From Maea johnstoni (taxonomy: Eukaryota > Annelida > Polychaeta > Spionida > Magelonidae), in contig OZ012686.1 in assembly GCA_963942565.1 (NCBI GenBank), positions 32,343,098 to 32,407,097 on the forward strand: a stretch of 64,000 nt of DNA, written 5' to 3'. This document shows, one piece after another, positions 12,600 through 23,205 of the stretch (positions are counted from its first letter, which is position 1; each line of letters opens with the position of its first letter). Made by a program: the position numbers and the translations under genes. A model generated the notes under the pieces. That model saw only the letters and a list, made by a program, of their open reading frames with translations. It did not search any database and was not told where the DNA came from.

Positions 12600-12905
12600 T
12601 GAAGATTAGTGATCCATACAATTTGACTGAGCGCCAGTGGGAAGTGAGTTGTTTCCATGGCCCAGCTATTCCTCAAACCCCTTCACTCGCCAAACGCCCG
12701 CAGCCGTGCTGGCGAGACGAAATATTCCCCACCAACATAAATCTTGCTCCAATAATGAGCCGTCTGACCTCCAGGTGGCAGTGAATCAATCTCTGGTCAG
12801 GCGGCGAGACAGTGGTCCCCCTCCAGCCGCCCGCCCTCCTGCCCAGGGCGGAGGAGGCCTTGAGTGGACACCAGGGTTTCAAGTGTTTGAAATATTGCTG
12901 GCATA
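12600..12905. promoter_or_regulatory. GC-rich unique island, possible regulatory element
   Basis: A GC-rich block in AT-rich surroundings ('ccagccgcccgccctcctgc' near 12822), with no repeat membership and several overlapping short ORFs but no exon signature. Contains a CACCTG-type E-box (complement) near 12770. Function is inferred only from base composition. Confidence 0.3.
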
Positions 12906-13015
12906 ATGCGCATTGAATTGGGGGCTCAGTGGCTCACTGGAGGATTTGTGTGTTCTGGGTGGGGAGGGTGGATGATCCAGTCATCATTCTTACTACAAGG
13001 GCTTACCCTTAACAG

Positions 13016-13217
13016 TTAGCCTTTATGTTCCTAGTGGCTAATTTGGCCAATACAAAATGATGCAAAAACTGAAAATTGACTGAAACCCTGGCATGTGGGT
13101 ACACATCTGAGAGTACTCAGCGAGAGCTATCCAGCGAATACCAACAGGAGAGGGTTTAGGTGATTTTCAGAAATCTTTGTGCTTTGGTCGAAAGTAACCT
13201 CAGCATTGGAAGGGTTA
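13016..13217 (+). mobile_element. MITE-A copy
   Basis: 'ttagcctttatgttcctagtgg' to 'cattggaagggtta'. Full length with decayed TTAA. Confidence 0.8.
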
Positions 13218-13299
13218 GTGGTATGTCCTCTCATTTCATCATGTTTTTAAGAGGACCAGTACCAGTGCTCAGCCAATTAGTGTGCTCCATGAGGAGCCT

Positions 13300-13445
13300 T
13301 GTTCCTGGTAAATCCTGGCACTGGCAAACCTGGTACTCAGTGAGAGCTACCAATGAACAGCAACATGACAGGGGTTTGAAGGTTTTCAAAAATCTTTGCA
13401 ACATTATTCTTTAGACGAATGTAGCCTTAGCATAGGAAGGGTTAA
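13300..13445 (+). mobile_element. MITE-A copy, 5'-truncated
   Basis: Only the right two thirds, from 'ctggcactggcaaacctggtactcagtgag' to 'ggaagggttaa'. Confidence 0.7.
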
Positions 13446-13569
13446 ACCTTTTAACCCTTTTGATAGTGGTTTGTCATCTCTGCCTCTGCTGCTACCACTA
13501 CTGCAGCTTTAGCTACTGCTACTTCTGTAGTTACTACTTTTGCTATTGCTGCGGTGGCTACTGCTGTGA

Positions 13570-13591
13570 CTGCTGCTGCTGCTGCTGCTGC
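13570..13591 (+). repeat. (CTG)7 microsatellite
   Basis: Short CTG run inside a longer CT/GCT-rich stretch starting near 13480. Confidence 0.9.
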
Positions 13592-13855
13592 AGGGCTGAA
13601 CACTTGACTGATGACTGGACAGTGGAGATCGGATCAGAAACGTCCATCACACAGACAATGTGACAAAATACAGTAACAATTTGCACAAAGGCGGTGGCTG
13701 TGATGCGCCTGCATTGAAATGTTGATGCGGGGGATTGTAGGCACAATTTGTTCCTCTTGACCTCGTGGCAGCCCCTGAAAAAAAAGCGATAGCTTTGAAG
13801 TAAAGCGGTTTAGCAGGAGACTTGAGGGACGTTGAGCCTCGCCAGGGGTCTGGGG

Positions 13856-14540
13856 AGATCTGAAAAGCAGCTAATAACTGAGAGGTCACCTAGAGGAGAT
13901 GGGGAGGGCCAACTGGAAGGTGCATTGATTATCAGGCATTGCAGTCTCTCTACTTTTAGGGTATTATATATCTGGATAGAGGAGAGCCCCCTCCCATGGC
14001 CAAGTGGTCCAGTGTATTGTGAGGAAGATTAGAACTAGAAAAGCAGCTAATAAGGGAGAGGTCTCTGAGAGGAGACGGGGAGGGCCAACTGGAAGGTGCA
14101 TTGATTATCGGACATTTCAGTCTCTCTACTTTCAGGGTATTATATATCTGGATAGGGGAGAGCCCCCCTCCCATGGCCAAGTGGTCCAGTGTATTGTGAG
14201 GAAGATCTGAAAACCAGCTTATAACAGAGAGGTCACCGAGGGGTGATGGGGTGGACCAACTGGTAGGTCCATTGATTATCTGGCATTAGAGTCTCTCTAC
14301 TTTTTAGGGTATTATAACTGGATGGGGGAGGCCCCCTCCTATGGCCAAGTGGTCTAGTTTATTGTGAGGAAGATTAGAAAAGCAGCTTATAAGGTAGAGG
14401 TCACAGAGAGGAGATGGGGTGGACCAACTGGAAGGTGCATTGATTATTGGGCATTGAAGTCACTTTACTTATAGGGTATTATATAGGGTACCGAGAAGGG
14501 GGAGGCCCCCCACATGGCCAAGTGATCTAATGTATTGGGC
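13856..14540 (+). repeat. Tandem array, about 4 x 170 bp
   Basis: The anchor 'ccaactggaaggtgcattga' (one copy varied) recurs at about 13909, 14085, 14256 and 14424, so the period is 168-176 bp. Units share 'gaggtcac', 'tctctctacttt', 'agggtattata' and 'ccatggccaagtggtc'. Confidence 0.9.
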
Positions 14541-14824
14541 ACTGACTACTTTTGGGTTCAGGTTTTGCTTGAGGGATGTGATCAAGTTGTTAGTGTCTTT
14601 TTGTGAGGTTAGAGTTTTCAATATCAATCATCAATCTTACTTTGTTTAGGACTTACTCTTATTGGTGAAATATTTTGTCAATCAATCTTTGGATTCTTGG
14701 TGTTATTAATGGGTTGATGGCTTATATTTATAAAGATATTATTTCATAAAGCCTTTTACAAACTGAAAATGTTCATTTGTACTTCTGAAGAATGTTTACC
14801 AAAGCATCAGGGAAGTTTTTCTTG

Positions 14825-15025
14825 CCGTTAGCTATATTGGCCAATAAAAAATGATACAAAAAACCTGAAAAACGACTGACACCCTGGCACATTGGTACTC
14901 ATCTGAGAGTGCTCATTGAGAGCTGTCCAATGAATACCAACATGGCAGGGTTTAGATGATTACCAAAGATGTTGCGTTCCTGCGAGCACTCCGGACAGAA
15001 GTAGCCTCAGCATTAGAAGGGTTAA
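14825..15025 (+). mobile_element. MITE-A copy
   Basis: 'gttagctatattggccaata' to 'cattagaagggttaa'; the first bases of the left end have decayed. Confidence 0.8.
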
Positions 15026-15914
15026 TCTTTAATGAATTGAATAAGGCCTGAATTGTCTGCGCAAACCTGACACTGTTCCAGCCACCTATAGTGGTGCCAG
15101 CGGTAGGTGGTGGGATGTTTACACGGGAAGACTTCATAGGTCGCACAATAATTGCCCTAACTTATCATTACCTGTTTTTAGATGGAGACACTGATAAAAA
15201 CATCCCATTAAGATAAAAAAGATAGCTTTGAGTAACCACAGCCGAGCTTCTATAGGACTAAAAATAAATAGCTCTGTTGTACAAAAGGCGACCGAGACTG
15301 TAAGAGGCCTTTCCAATGAGAGGAATGATGTTAGAATACCTTACAGATAGGAAAATCAGAGTTTACTTTTTTCTGAAAACCCCACTTGTTCTTCTTTTCA
15401 TTTGATTAAAATTTATCATGATTTTGTTCCTTATGTTGTCAAAAGATTCTGGACTTGAAATCTAGCAAGTAATTATTATGTGATTGATATGTGATATCCC
15501 AGTCTCAATTTAAGAACAGAAATATAATTGTAATCTTTATCCTAGATAGCTTTCTGAACTGCAATTTATCAAATTGCAATTAATATCATGTATACAGAGA
15601 AAAAAGGTTGATTTATCACATTTCTAACATCCTGCACACATACATTAAAATGTTAATTAGGAAGTTTTAAAATGTATTGCAATACTTCCAAAAGATTTAA
15701 GTATCTCATTTTCTCCTTAAATCAGGATTTGTATTTGAAGAGGCCCTGGTTTTCAGCCCAAACTGAAGAATATGGGGTCTTCAGTGTAAAGATGCGATAC
15801 AATGCAGTGTATTTAACACTAGATTTTACAAATTACAATGCTGTGAAAAGCTTTCTTGCTGTAATATCTAAACGCAGTGTGAAGAATGTATCAAAATCCA
15901 ATTAAAGTGTGTTT
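15026..15914. other. Unassigned intron DNA
   Basis: No exon or recognised repeat. The ORF at 15672-15905 has no recognisable domain. Confidence 0.4.
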
Positions 15915-15989
15915 TAATGGTTTTCAAAAATCTTTTTCATCCTTGTGCTTTGGACGATAGTAGCCTCAGCATTAATAGAAGGGATGATA
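15915..15989 (+). mobile_element. MITE-A 3' fragment
   Basis: Right end only: 'atggttttcaaaaatctttt' through 'gtagcctcagcatt' to 'gaaggga'. Confidence 0.75.
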
Positions 15990-16199
15990 ATTACTAGCAA
16001 TCAGGCAAGTTTCCATATGCAGGTCAAGATCCAATGTGTGGATTGAGTACTTCTTCATAATGAGATTAGAGCATGGGTAGATCTGCCAATGATTAGGATA
16101 TTATCCAATCAGTCCACTTCACATTACAAGCCAGCCTCAGTCTTGTTTCTGCATGCAAGTCATGATCCAATATGTGCAGATATTACCTCTTTATAATGA

Positions 16200-16440
16200 G
16201 ATTACTGCCTCACTACGTATCATCATAAATCACCACATTCTCCAGGCTTCTTGCTCCGAACATTTCCAGAATCCATGATTACACGTCTTGCTTCCAGGCA
16301 GGTCCGGGCTTTAATTACATCAATCTGATGATGCCTGTGATCGGACCAGGCTCTAATTGAATCTGCTGCTTTTGATTGGTTATGTTTCGAGTGGAATGAA
16401 CCATTGTATGATGATGCTGCACGGTGTCTTCTTAAAGGGG
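16200..16440. promoter_or_regulatory. Unique block with paired homeodomain-type sites
   Basis: GGTCCGGGCTTTAATTAC at 16301-16318 is echoed by GGACCAGGCTCTAATTGA at 16343-16360, 42 bp on. Each carries a TAATTA/TAATTG core, and a CCAAT box (complement) lies near 16375. No repeat family is seen here. Enhancer role is inferred. Confidence 0.35.
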
Positions 16441-16499
16441 AGGTAAATAATAAACGATAAGCTAGCTATTCATACGTGAAGAAAGACCTCCCTCAATAG

Positions 16500-16675
16500 T
16501 ATTAGCCAGTAGGGTAGGACACCCAAAAACTTAAGCGATAAATTACCTAAAATGTCAGTTTCAAACATATAATTGAATCTTTTTCATCTCAATGTGAAAA
16601 AGATGGGTGTCCTAAAATGTGATATTTGAGAGTTTGGGTGTCCAAATGACGCCCAGATGACCTGCTGGCTAAGAC
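16500..16675 (+). mobile_element. MITE-C copy, internally deleted
   Basis: 'attagccagtagggt' at the left and 'gcccagatgacctgctggct' then AAGAC at the right. The interior is shorter than in other copies, and both ends read as the CAG-CAGGG type of end. Confidence 0.7.
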
Positions 16676-16929
16676 TATACATGCTTTTCTCTGATCCAAT
16701 CTCTCTGATCCAATCTCTCTATAGCTTCTTAGGTAGGTGTTAGTTTTAAGGGTTAACACAATACACCAGGGGTGGTCACCACACTGACTTAAATAAAAAG
16801 GACTTTATGTGACCATCCAGTTTGCAAATATTATTAGTTATATAAATCAGGGTAGATTTACTATGAGTAAGTATACACTGTAAGGTCGGATGTAAAATAA
16901 GTGAAAAGTCTATGACTAGCGTTAGGCAG

Positions 16930-17142
16930 TTGACCCTTATGTCGCTGGTGGCTACTTTGGTAAATACAAAACAATGCAAAAATACTGAAAAATGACTGAA
17001 ACCCTGGCACATGGGTACTCATCTAAGAGTACTTAGTGAGAGCTATCGAATGAATACCAACATGACAGGGTTTAGATGATTTTCAAAAATCTTTGGGTCT
17101 CTGTGCTTTGGACGAAAGTAGCCTCAGCATTAGAAGGGTTTA
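16930..17142 (+). mobile_element. MITE-A copy
   Basis: 'ttgacccttatgtcgctggtgg' to 'cattagaagggttta'. Full length. Confidence 0.85.
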
Positions 17143-17782
17143 GGGAGGAGGAGATAAGTGTAGTGGTCAGTAGAAGACTGACCTTGCCTAATATGCCTGC
17201 TGGACCAAATTAACCCAGATTCTCTGTGCAATAGCTGTTCTCTTGAGAGCTGGAATGTTGATTCCCCGAGTAGCCAGTGCTGGCCAGGCAGGGAGAGGCG
17301 GGGACCCCCAGCTGCAAACAGACCTTGCATTGCCAAGACTTCTATCCCTGCAGTTCTGTTTGCACTGGGCAGACATAGCCGACACTGCCACATACTTTAT
17401 GCCTCAGGCCAGGGGGCAGTTATGTAAGGGCCAAGGGTGCTATGTAAGGTGTCACAATTCATTTGTGGATTTTAGATATTTGTACAAGAGTCTACAGTAT
17501 TACCAGCCACTGCAATGTTTGCATAGTTATGAATAGTCGAATACACATGTTGTTTTACACATTCATGCCTTGAGTTGCACTTGCAAAGTCTTCTAGGTGT
17601 AAGATACTTCTGAAAATAAGTGAGAAGTGAAGAAGGATAATTTTATTTTGTAGTTGGCATTTATTTTTCTTAGTCAAATCTTTAAAACTTTTAACTAAGC
17701 TCAGAATACTCTTCTTTTTGGTTTCCATGCACATGCACACAATCACATTCATATTAAATTTTGGGAATGAATGTACATATCT
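17143..17782. other. Unassigned intron DNA
   Basis: A moderately GC-rich stretch at about 17180-17400 gives overlapping ORFs on both strands without recognisable domains. No exon called. Confidence 0.35.
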
Positions 17783-18011
17783 TGACCCATTCACACTCAG
17801 ACTTCCTCTAGAGGGTATCGTCTGCTACTCTTATACTTTTGAATATAACTTCGGAATAAAGCCCTAGCTCACAAAATATTTGAGAGAGAGTTGCTGTTTG
17901 GCTTCCGATTAATATTTCTCCTTCAAATATTTTCTAAAAGATGCTTTTGCTGGAAAAATATCATCAAAATTGTCAGGCCTGTTTTGGCTGCTGTGAGCAT
18001 TTACGGGTTAA
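17783..18011 (+). mobile_element. Family-G element (TTAACCCAT...ATGGGTTAA type)
   Basis: 'ttgacccattcacactc' at the left and 'gagcatttacgggttaa' at the right form short inverted ends. The interior holds 'ttctccttcaaatattttct' and 'aaagatgcttttgctgg', blocks shared with 56728-56893 and 45530-45570. Confidence 0.5.
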
Positions 18012-18039
18012 AGAGCTGCAGAACGGACCATCAACCGGG

Positions 18040-18318
18040 GTCTTAGCCAGGATTGTAATAATGGCTGTCCAAAGCAGGAATTCCAAAATTGCTGCCCGTC
18101 CAGTAAGCCGCAACTTCAGATCCTTATACCAAAAAGATTCAATAGTCTATTGTATTGTACCAACAAGGGCAATTTGCACTTCAGCCATGTCCTTGAAGGT
18201 GGTTTATTAGGATAAGATTTGGTTATCAGCCAAAAAAATTCTTCATAAAAATATGTGCCTGTCCAAAAAGGAGGTTTTCAGGGAACTGCTTGTCCAAATG
18301 ACATGCTGGAAGGTCCCT
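18040..18318 (+). mobile_element. MITE-D copy
   Basis: Starts GTCTTAGCCAGGATTGTAAT, has the 'cttcagatccttataccaa' and 'cagccatgtccttgaagg' blocks, ends 'tggaaggtccctgcc'. Abuts a family-G element. Confidence 0.75.
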
Positions 18319-18599
18319 GCCATCAACAGTAGATTAATTTACCAATGATACATGGATGTAGCAAAATGCTCCTTTATTACCATTGCTCAAGTGAAGGACC
18401 TGCCTGCAGCTGATTTATGACCAAGCATGGCTCGCTAATTATTTTCCACTCGTCACGTCATTTATCATGGCATGGTACATGATTTTTTCGGCAAAACTAT
18501 TCTCCTCTTGTCATCTCAACAGTGTCAACTCCAATATAAATTGTAGATAGAGCATGAATACAGGTAATGTAAGAAATATAGTTTTTGGTTCAGTACTAA

Positions 18600-18743
18600 T
18601 TAAATAGCTCTTTTCTTCTTCATTTGTTTTCTGAATCAAATTTGCATTAGAAATACAATTTTAAGAGAGCACACCTTTGTTGGCTTACTATAGGATTGAA
18701 TACCTCTCATTGATTGGATTGAGTGATAATGAGTTCATTTTTC
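18600..18743 (+). repeat. Direct repeat X left of a MITE-A
   Basis: Starts at TTAA 18600-18603 and ends at the MITE's TTAA. A diverged copy lies at 18931-19070 beyond the MITE (offset 331 bp); both contain 'ttttctgaatcaaatttgca' and 'ggcttactatagga'. Confidence 0.85.
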
Positions 18744-18934
18744 TTAACCTTTATGCTGCTGGTGGCTTATTTTGCCAATACAAAATGATGCAAAAAAAAT
18801 GAAAAATGACTGAAACCCTGGCATATGGGTACTAGTCTGAGAGTACTCAACAAGAGCTTTCCAATGAATACCAACATGACAGGGATTAGTCCCTATGCTT
18901 TGGACGAAAGTAGCCTTAACATTGGAAGGGATAG
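18744..18934 (+). mobile_element. MITE-A copy between two direct repeats
   Basis: TTAACCTTTATGCTGCTGG start, 'attggaagggatag' end, with a short internal deletion near 18893. Confidence 0.85.
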
Positions 18935-19070
18935 ATAACGCTTTTGTTCTTCAATTGTTTTCTGAATCAAATTTGCACCAGTAATATAACTAAGAGAGCA
19001 CCCCTTTTTGGCTTACTATAGGAATGAATACTACGCATTGATTGAATCGAGGAATAATGGGTTAATTTTA
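18931..19070 (+). repeat. Direct repeat X' right of the MITE-A
   Basis: Begins at the decayed TTAA (ATAG) closing the MITE and ends at the TTTA that flanks the foldback element. Matches 18600-18743 throughout with scattered differences. Confidence 0.85.
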
Positions 19071-19525
19071 GGGCAAATGCACCATCATGATGATTTAGGT
19101 TCAAAATGTGCCTATACGTGTCACCTTTCAAATAAGACCACCCGCAAGTCTGTCCTCCTCAGCACTCCTCAGATATGGCTTATGAAAGTTAGTAAAAAAC
19201 TGGCCTGAGTGTGGGTATGGAGGCTGACATTATCAGAAGTGGTGCTAATGAAGTGACTGGCAGCCCTGCTTCTGATTGGTTGAGAGATATCAGTGGCAGT
19301 CACTGATATCTCTCAACCAATCAGAAGCAGGGCTGCCAGTCACTTCATTAGCACCACTTCTGATAATGTCAGCCTCCATACCCACACTCAGGCCAGTTTT
19401 TTACTAACTTTCATAAGCCATATCTGAGGAGTGCTGAGGAGGACAGACTTGCGGGTGGTCTTATTTGAAAGGTGACACGTATAGGCACATTTTGAACCTA
19501 AATCATCATGATGGTGCATTTGCCC
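19071..19525. mobile_element. Perfect foldback (hairpin) element
   Basis: GGGCAAATGCACC at the left and its exact complement at 19513-19525. The arms (19071-19295 and 19301-19525) appear identical base for base around a 5-base centre GCAGT at 19296-19300. TTTA on both sides (19067-19070, 19526-19529) could be a 4-bp target duplication. Each arm carries an inverted CCAAT box (CTGATTGGTT) close to the centre. It could be a very young foldback MITE, a recent inverted duplication or an assembly artefact. Confidence 0.85.
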
Positions 19526-19529
19526 TTTA

Positions 19530-20090
19530 AGGCCTTGAACCAGGCACCTGTACATGTTGATCAGGTCAGGATTGAGGTCTGAGTCACCCATCTGACCACT
19601 GGTCAAGCACTGAGATGGACAGTGGAAGTGGGTCAGTGTGGTAAGGACACACCAGTACACAGCCTTCATGGTAGAGCCTGCTCTTATATAAGAGGCTATG
19701 ACTCCTCATGCAGGGTGTATGAGGGTGTATGTTTCTGACTTGTTACCAAGGCAAAGTCTGCTCATTGTGGCACGATTGTTGGCTAAAACATCTGAGCTAT
19801 CAGGTTTCATATATTTGTGATTATCACATTAACAGTGTTGGTTTGGTTAATTTACGCTAAACAAGACTTTCAAGATTCATTCTCTCATGACCAGTGCACT
19901 GCTACAGTACAGACTTTGCTTTGAATATCATAAATCTATCTTGCACTTTAGTTTCTAATGATCAACACATAGTTGATCAGAGTGATTGGTAAACTGACAG
20001 TTGACATATATATAACCTCCCTTTTGAAAAAAATATTTCCTTAAAATTGTATATATTGCAATCAAAACATTTTCATATTATGCTCTGACT
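19530..20090. other. Unassigned intron DNA
   Basis: No exon or repeat recognised. Confidence 0.4.
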
Positions 20091-20325
20091 AAGGCCTAAA
20101 AAAGAAATTGTTTGTTTCCTGTAACGGTCTAAAAAAATAGGGTAGGTAGGTCAGTAAAACAAGATTTTTGCATTATTTTTTTGGTCAAAAATGTGTGTTT
20201 TATGCATGTTTTTCGTTGATTTGGAGTTGGGAGGGCGAAAAAAACTTTAGGGTAGGGATTTTTTTGAATAAAAACTTGTTAGGGTAGGGTTACAGGAAAC
20301 AAACAACTTTTTTTTTAGGCCTAAT
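20091..20325 (-). mobile_element. MITE-B copy, full length and well preserved
   Basis: 'aaggcctaaaaaagaaattg' plus TGTTTGTTTCCTGTAACGG at one end, and 'gttacaggaaacaaacaac' then 'tttttaggcctaa' at the other. Good reference for the family's inverted ends. Confidence 0.9.
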
Positions 20326-20924
20326 CCCGCAGAATCATGCAATCAATGGCAATGGCCTTGCCCCTTTTGTCCTCAATGTCATCATTCAGTTCTGTTTATT
20401 ATCTGTTTGTTGTTATTTCTAGTATCTTTCTCTATATCAAAAGTTATATTATGTTTTTCTAGCTAGGTGGTGAGTTTTAATGGGCATTTGGGTTGGTATT
20501 GATGGCCACACACAAATCACAAATGTGCTGTCAAGCTCTAACTCTTAAGCCAACTGAGCCCCTAGTTAGTCATCAAATTCATTGTTTAGTTCTAGATGCA
20601 TTATCTATTTTCTCTTATTTTTGAGTAGTATATCTCACATTTGAAGATATGGTAGTGGTAGGTAGCTAGTGTTAGTATTGGTTGTGGGTCAAGGAGCTAC
20701 ATTGCCCACCCAGCCTGGTGTCAAGTTGTAACCCCTAAGCAATGTTTTGGCAGCTTGATCATGCACTACAACCACAACTGATCCAAATAGCTACAAACAG
20801 TCCAGCCAAAGGCCAACCAACAATGTTATAAACTAAGTGCTTTTAAATCTGATGAGTGGATGATAACAGGAGTGTACCACTTATTTCCTCTATATTTGTA
20901 CCCCAGGGGACCGACATGGGCATT
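20326..20924. other. Unassigned intron DNA, possible diverged duplication
   Basis: Two loosely similar stretches, about 20380-20560 and 20565-20745, share 'gttctg/gttcta', 'attatctgttt', 'ggtag/ggtgg' and 'tcaagctctaac/tcaagttgtaac' in order. No exon seen. Confidence 0.35.
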
Positions 20925-21182
20925 GTCTTAGCCAGCAGGGCATCTGGGCATCATTTGGACATCTCAGCCCTCAAAATTCACTCCCAAAACTCCCAACATA
21001 TTTCGTGAGGAATTTCCTAAAACGTCAATTTCAAGAAGATAATTGTAATTTTTTAACTCATTATATAATCCCCATGGTATTGTATGAGAATAGTACATTG
21101 TGGTTTCTCTTGAAATATAGGACACCCCAAAGTTTTATAATTGTCAATATTGGGCACCCAGTTTCTAAATCCTGGCTAAGAC
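20925..21182 (+). mobile_element. MITE-C copy, full length
   Basis: GTCTTAGCCAGCAGGGCATC to 'tttctaaatcctggctaagac': both ends intact, the best reference copy of the family. Confidence 0.85.
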
Positions 21183-21186
21183 CAGA

Positions 21187-21257
21187 GGTAGATGGTTTTC
21201 AAAAATCTTTGCATTCTTATGCTTTGGATGAGAATTTGCCTCAGCATTGAGAGGGAT
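21187..21257 (+). mobile_element. MITE-A 3' fragment
   Basis: 'gatggttttcaaaaatctttgc' region to 'cattgagagggatgg'; right end only, directly after a MITE-C. Confidence 0.7.
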
Positions 21258-21315
21258 GGTGGCATAGCTGAGGGGCGCCCTCTCTGATCCCTTCCTCTAG
21301 ACTAATGGCCCTAGA

Positions 21316-21515
21316 NNNNNNNNNNNNNNNNNNNNNNNNNNNNNNNNNNNNNNNNNNNNNNNNNNNNNNNNNNNNNNNNNNNNNNNNNNNNNNNNNNNNN
21401 NNNNNNNNNNNNNNNNNNNNNNNNNNNNNNNNNNNNNNNNNNNNNNNNNNNNNNNNNNNNNNNNNNNNNNNNNNNNNNNNNNNNNNNNNNNNNNNNNNNN
21501 NNNNNNNNNNNNNNN
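21316..21515. other. Assembly gap (200 N)
   Basis: Exactly 200 unknown bases. The true size is unknown. Confidence 1.
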
Positions 21516-21998
21516 ATTCCCCAGGTGAGCTTATCTCTCTAGCAGTAATAAGAACATGCACTAGACGGCTCACCTTTGACTCCCCTCCTCCCCTGAGTTC
21601 CTCAATGGGCGTGTAATGAATGAAGGCAGCGTGTGACCCTCTCCGCAAAGTGGCAGGGAAATTAGATAAATTATCTTTGTATCAAGATGTGAGTGGTGAT
21701 AAAGGGATGTTCTGTTGGGTGGCCTTGTGGTTTTTTGTTTGTTTTGGTGTAGATGTGTGTTATCTGGAGGTATATGACTCATACTTGAGCTTGTTTGATT
21801 ACCAACTGATTTGTTTACAGCCATGATAAACTGCACTGGCTATAAACCTAGCTGATTTTATGACCACTAACTTATCAACTTCAAAGGCGACTGGTTTCAA
21901 AGGAAAACATTACTAATGGTTGAAACTTGCAGTGCATATACTGTTATTAGTAATGTCACGATTTGCTTCGATATTGTTGCAAACCAACTCAACTCATA

Positions 21999-22190
21999 TT
22001 AACCCATTCCTGCCTGTATTGAATCAAAATAGCTGGAATACTTCAGTGGTGTTTATGAATAAATATGTCTTTTGGTCAAATTTTGAAGTTGAAATGTTAT
22101 TTAGAACTTAATCTACAACTCTACATGAAATGTTGTTCAGAGATGATAATTCATTCCCAATTAATTTTCAAAAATGTGTGATGAGCTGAT
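21999..22190 (+). mobile_element. Family-G element, partial
   Basis: Starts TTAACCCATTCCTGCCTG. No matching right end found before the next copy at 22215. Confidence 0.4.
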
Positions 22191-22214
22191 GACACATTTT
22201 CAAGCTTGGATAGA

Positions 22215-22559
22215 TTAACCTATTCATGCCTGTTGCACTCAAAACTGTTTTTGACCACATATATACTTAGCAAAATATCTTTTCAGGCCCCTGGCCTAAA
22301 ATCTAAGTGTCAGACCCTGTAAACAGCCTTTTTATTTTGGTGATATCTCTCTGACATTTAAGTAATTTTCAGAAAATATTTGAGGGAGAATTGTAAATCA
22401 CAAACTAACTTACAACTCCCCTTCAAATAGTTTTCCAATTTATGCTTGAAGTTATTTTTAGTTCAAATATTTTCAAATATTCCAAAGTTATTTTCAAAAG
22501 TTTGACAGGTCCAGACAACATTGGTCTTGAAAGTAGATCTCTAGGCATTGATGGGTTAA
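22215..22559 (+). mobile_element. Family-G element with both ends
   Basis: Left TTAACCTATTCATGCCTG, right 'ctaggcattgatgggttaa': inverted ends with TTAA at both sides, a piggyBac-like arrangement distinct in sequence from MITE-A. Confidence 0.6.
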
Positions 22560-22912
22560 TAAACATGTACTCAGATCATGCATCCACCTGTGTACTCTCG
22601 GAGTTGTTTGGAGTCTATCTCCCCACCCTACTAGGGCTGTTTAATAGCAGGGTATCGTGCCTGCATCTCCTGGTCTTATCTCTAGATGTGGTGAGAAACA
22701 TTTAATTGGCAGGCAGAACCTGATAGTTGTGGGGCTTGCTGCAAAATAAATACATCAACAGAGTTTGCTTTTCTGTGTAAGTGTGTGCAGTGCTCTGCCC
22801 CAGGGCATTGTGGGATTGAGTGCCGCAGGAAGCTGGTTACTCAGCTGTGGTGGGTAGTACGGCTTCTCCTAACTTCTTGACTTAACCCTTTGTATACAGT
22901 GTGTATGTCGTA

Positions 22913-23205
22913 GTCTTAGCCAGCAGGACTCTGGGCATCATTTGGACACCCAAATGCTCAAAATCATCCTTCAGGACACCTAAATTTTACTGCACACAGT
23001 AAAATTAAGGTGTCCTAAAGGGTGATTTTTGAGTGATTTCTTTAAATTTCAATTTCAAGCATACAATTGCAGTTTGTCCATCTCAATACATTTCCTATGA
23101 CATTAGTATGTCTTATTTCAATAAGGAAATACATATCTTTAGTTGTAATCATTTGTATATTGTATATTGTGAGTATATTGTGGCCTCCCTTAAAGAATAG
23201 GTAGT
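22913..23205 (+). mobile_element. MITE-C copy with internal inverted duplication, right end missing
   Basis: GTCTTAGCCAGCAGGACTC start. Near-perfect 36-bp arms (22957-22992 and 22997-23033) around a CACA loop. The copy stops at 'gtggcctcccttaaagaata' where MITE-B sequence begins. Confidence 0.8.

Noticed and set aside
17188-17536. Overlapping ORFs on both strands near 17.2-17.5 kb
   Set aside because: No recognisable domain, no convincing splice sites; a local composition effect.
19008-19669. Matching ORFs on opposite strands sharing a 45-residue peptide
   Set aside because: They are the two arms of the perfect palindrome, so the identity is forced by the inverted repeat.
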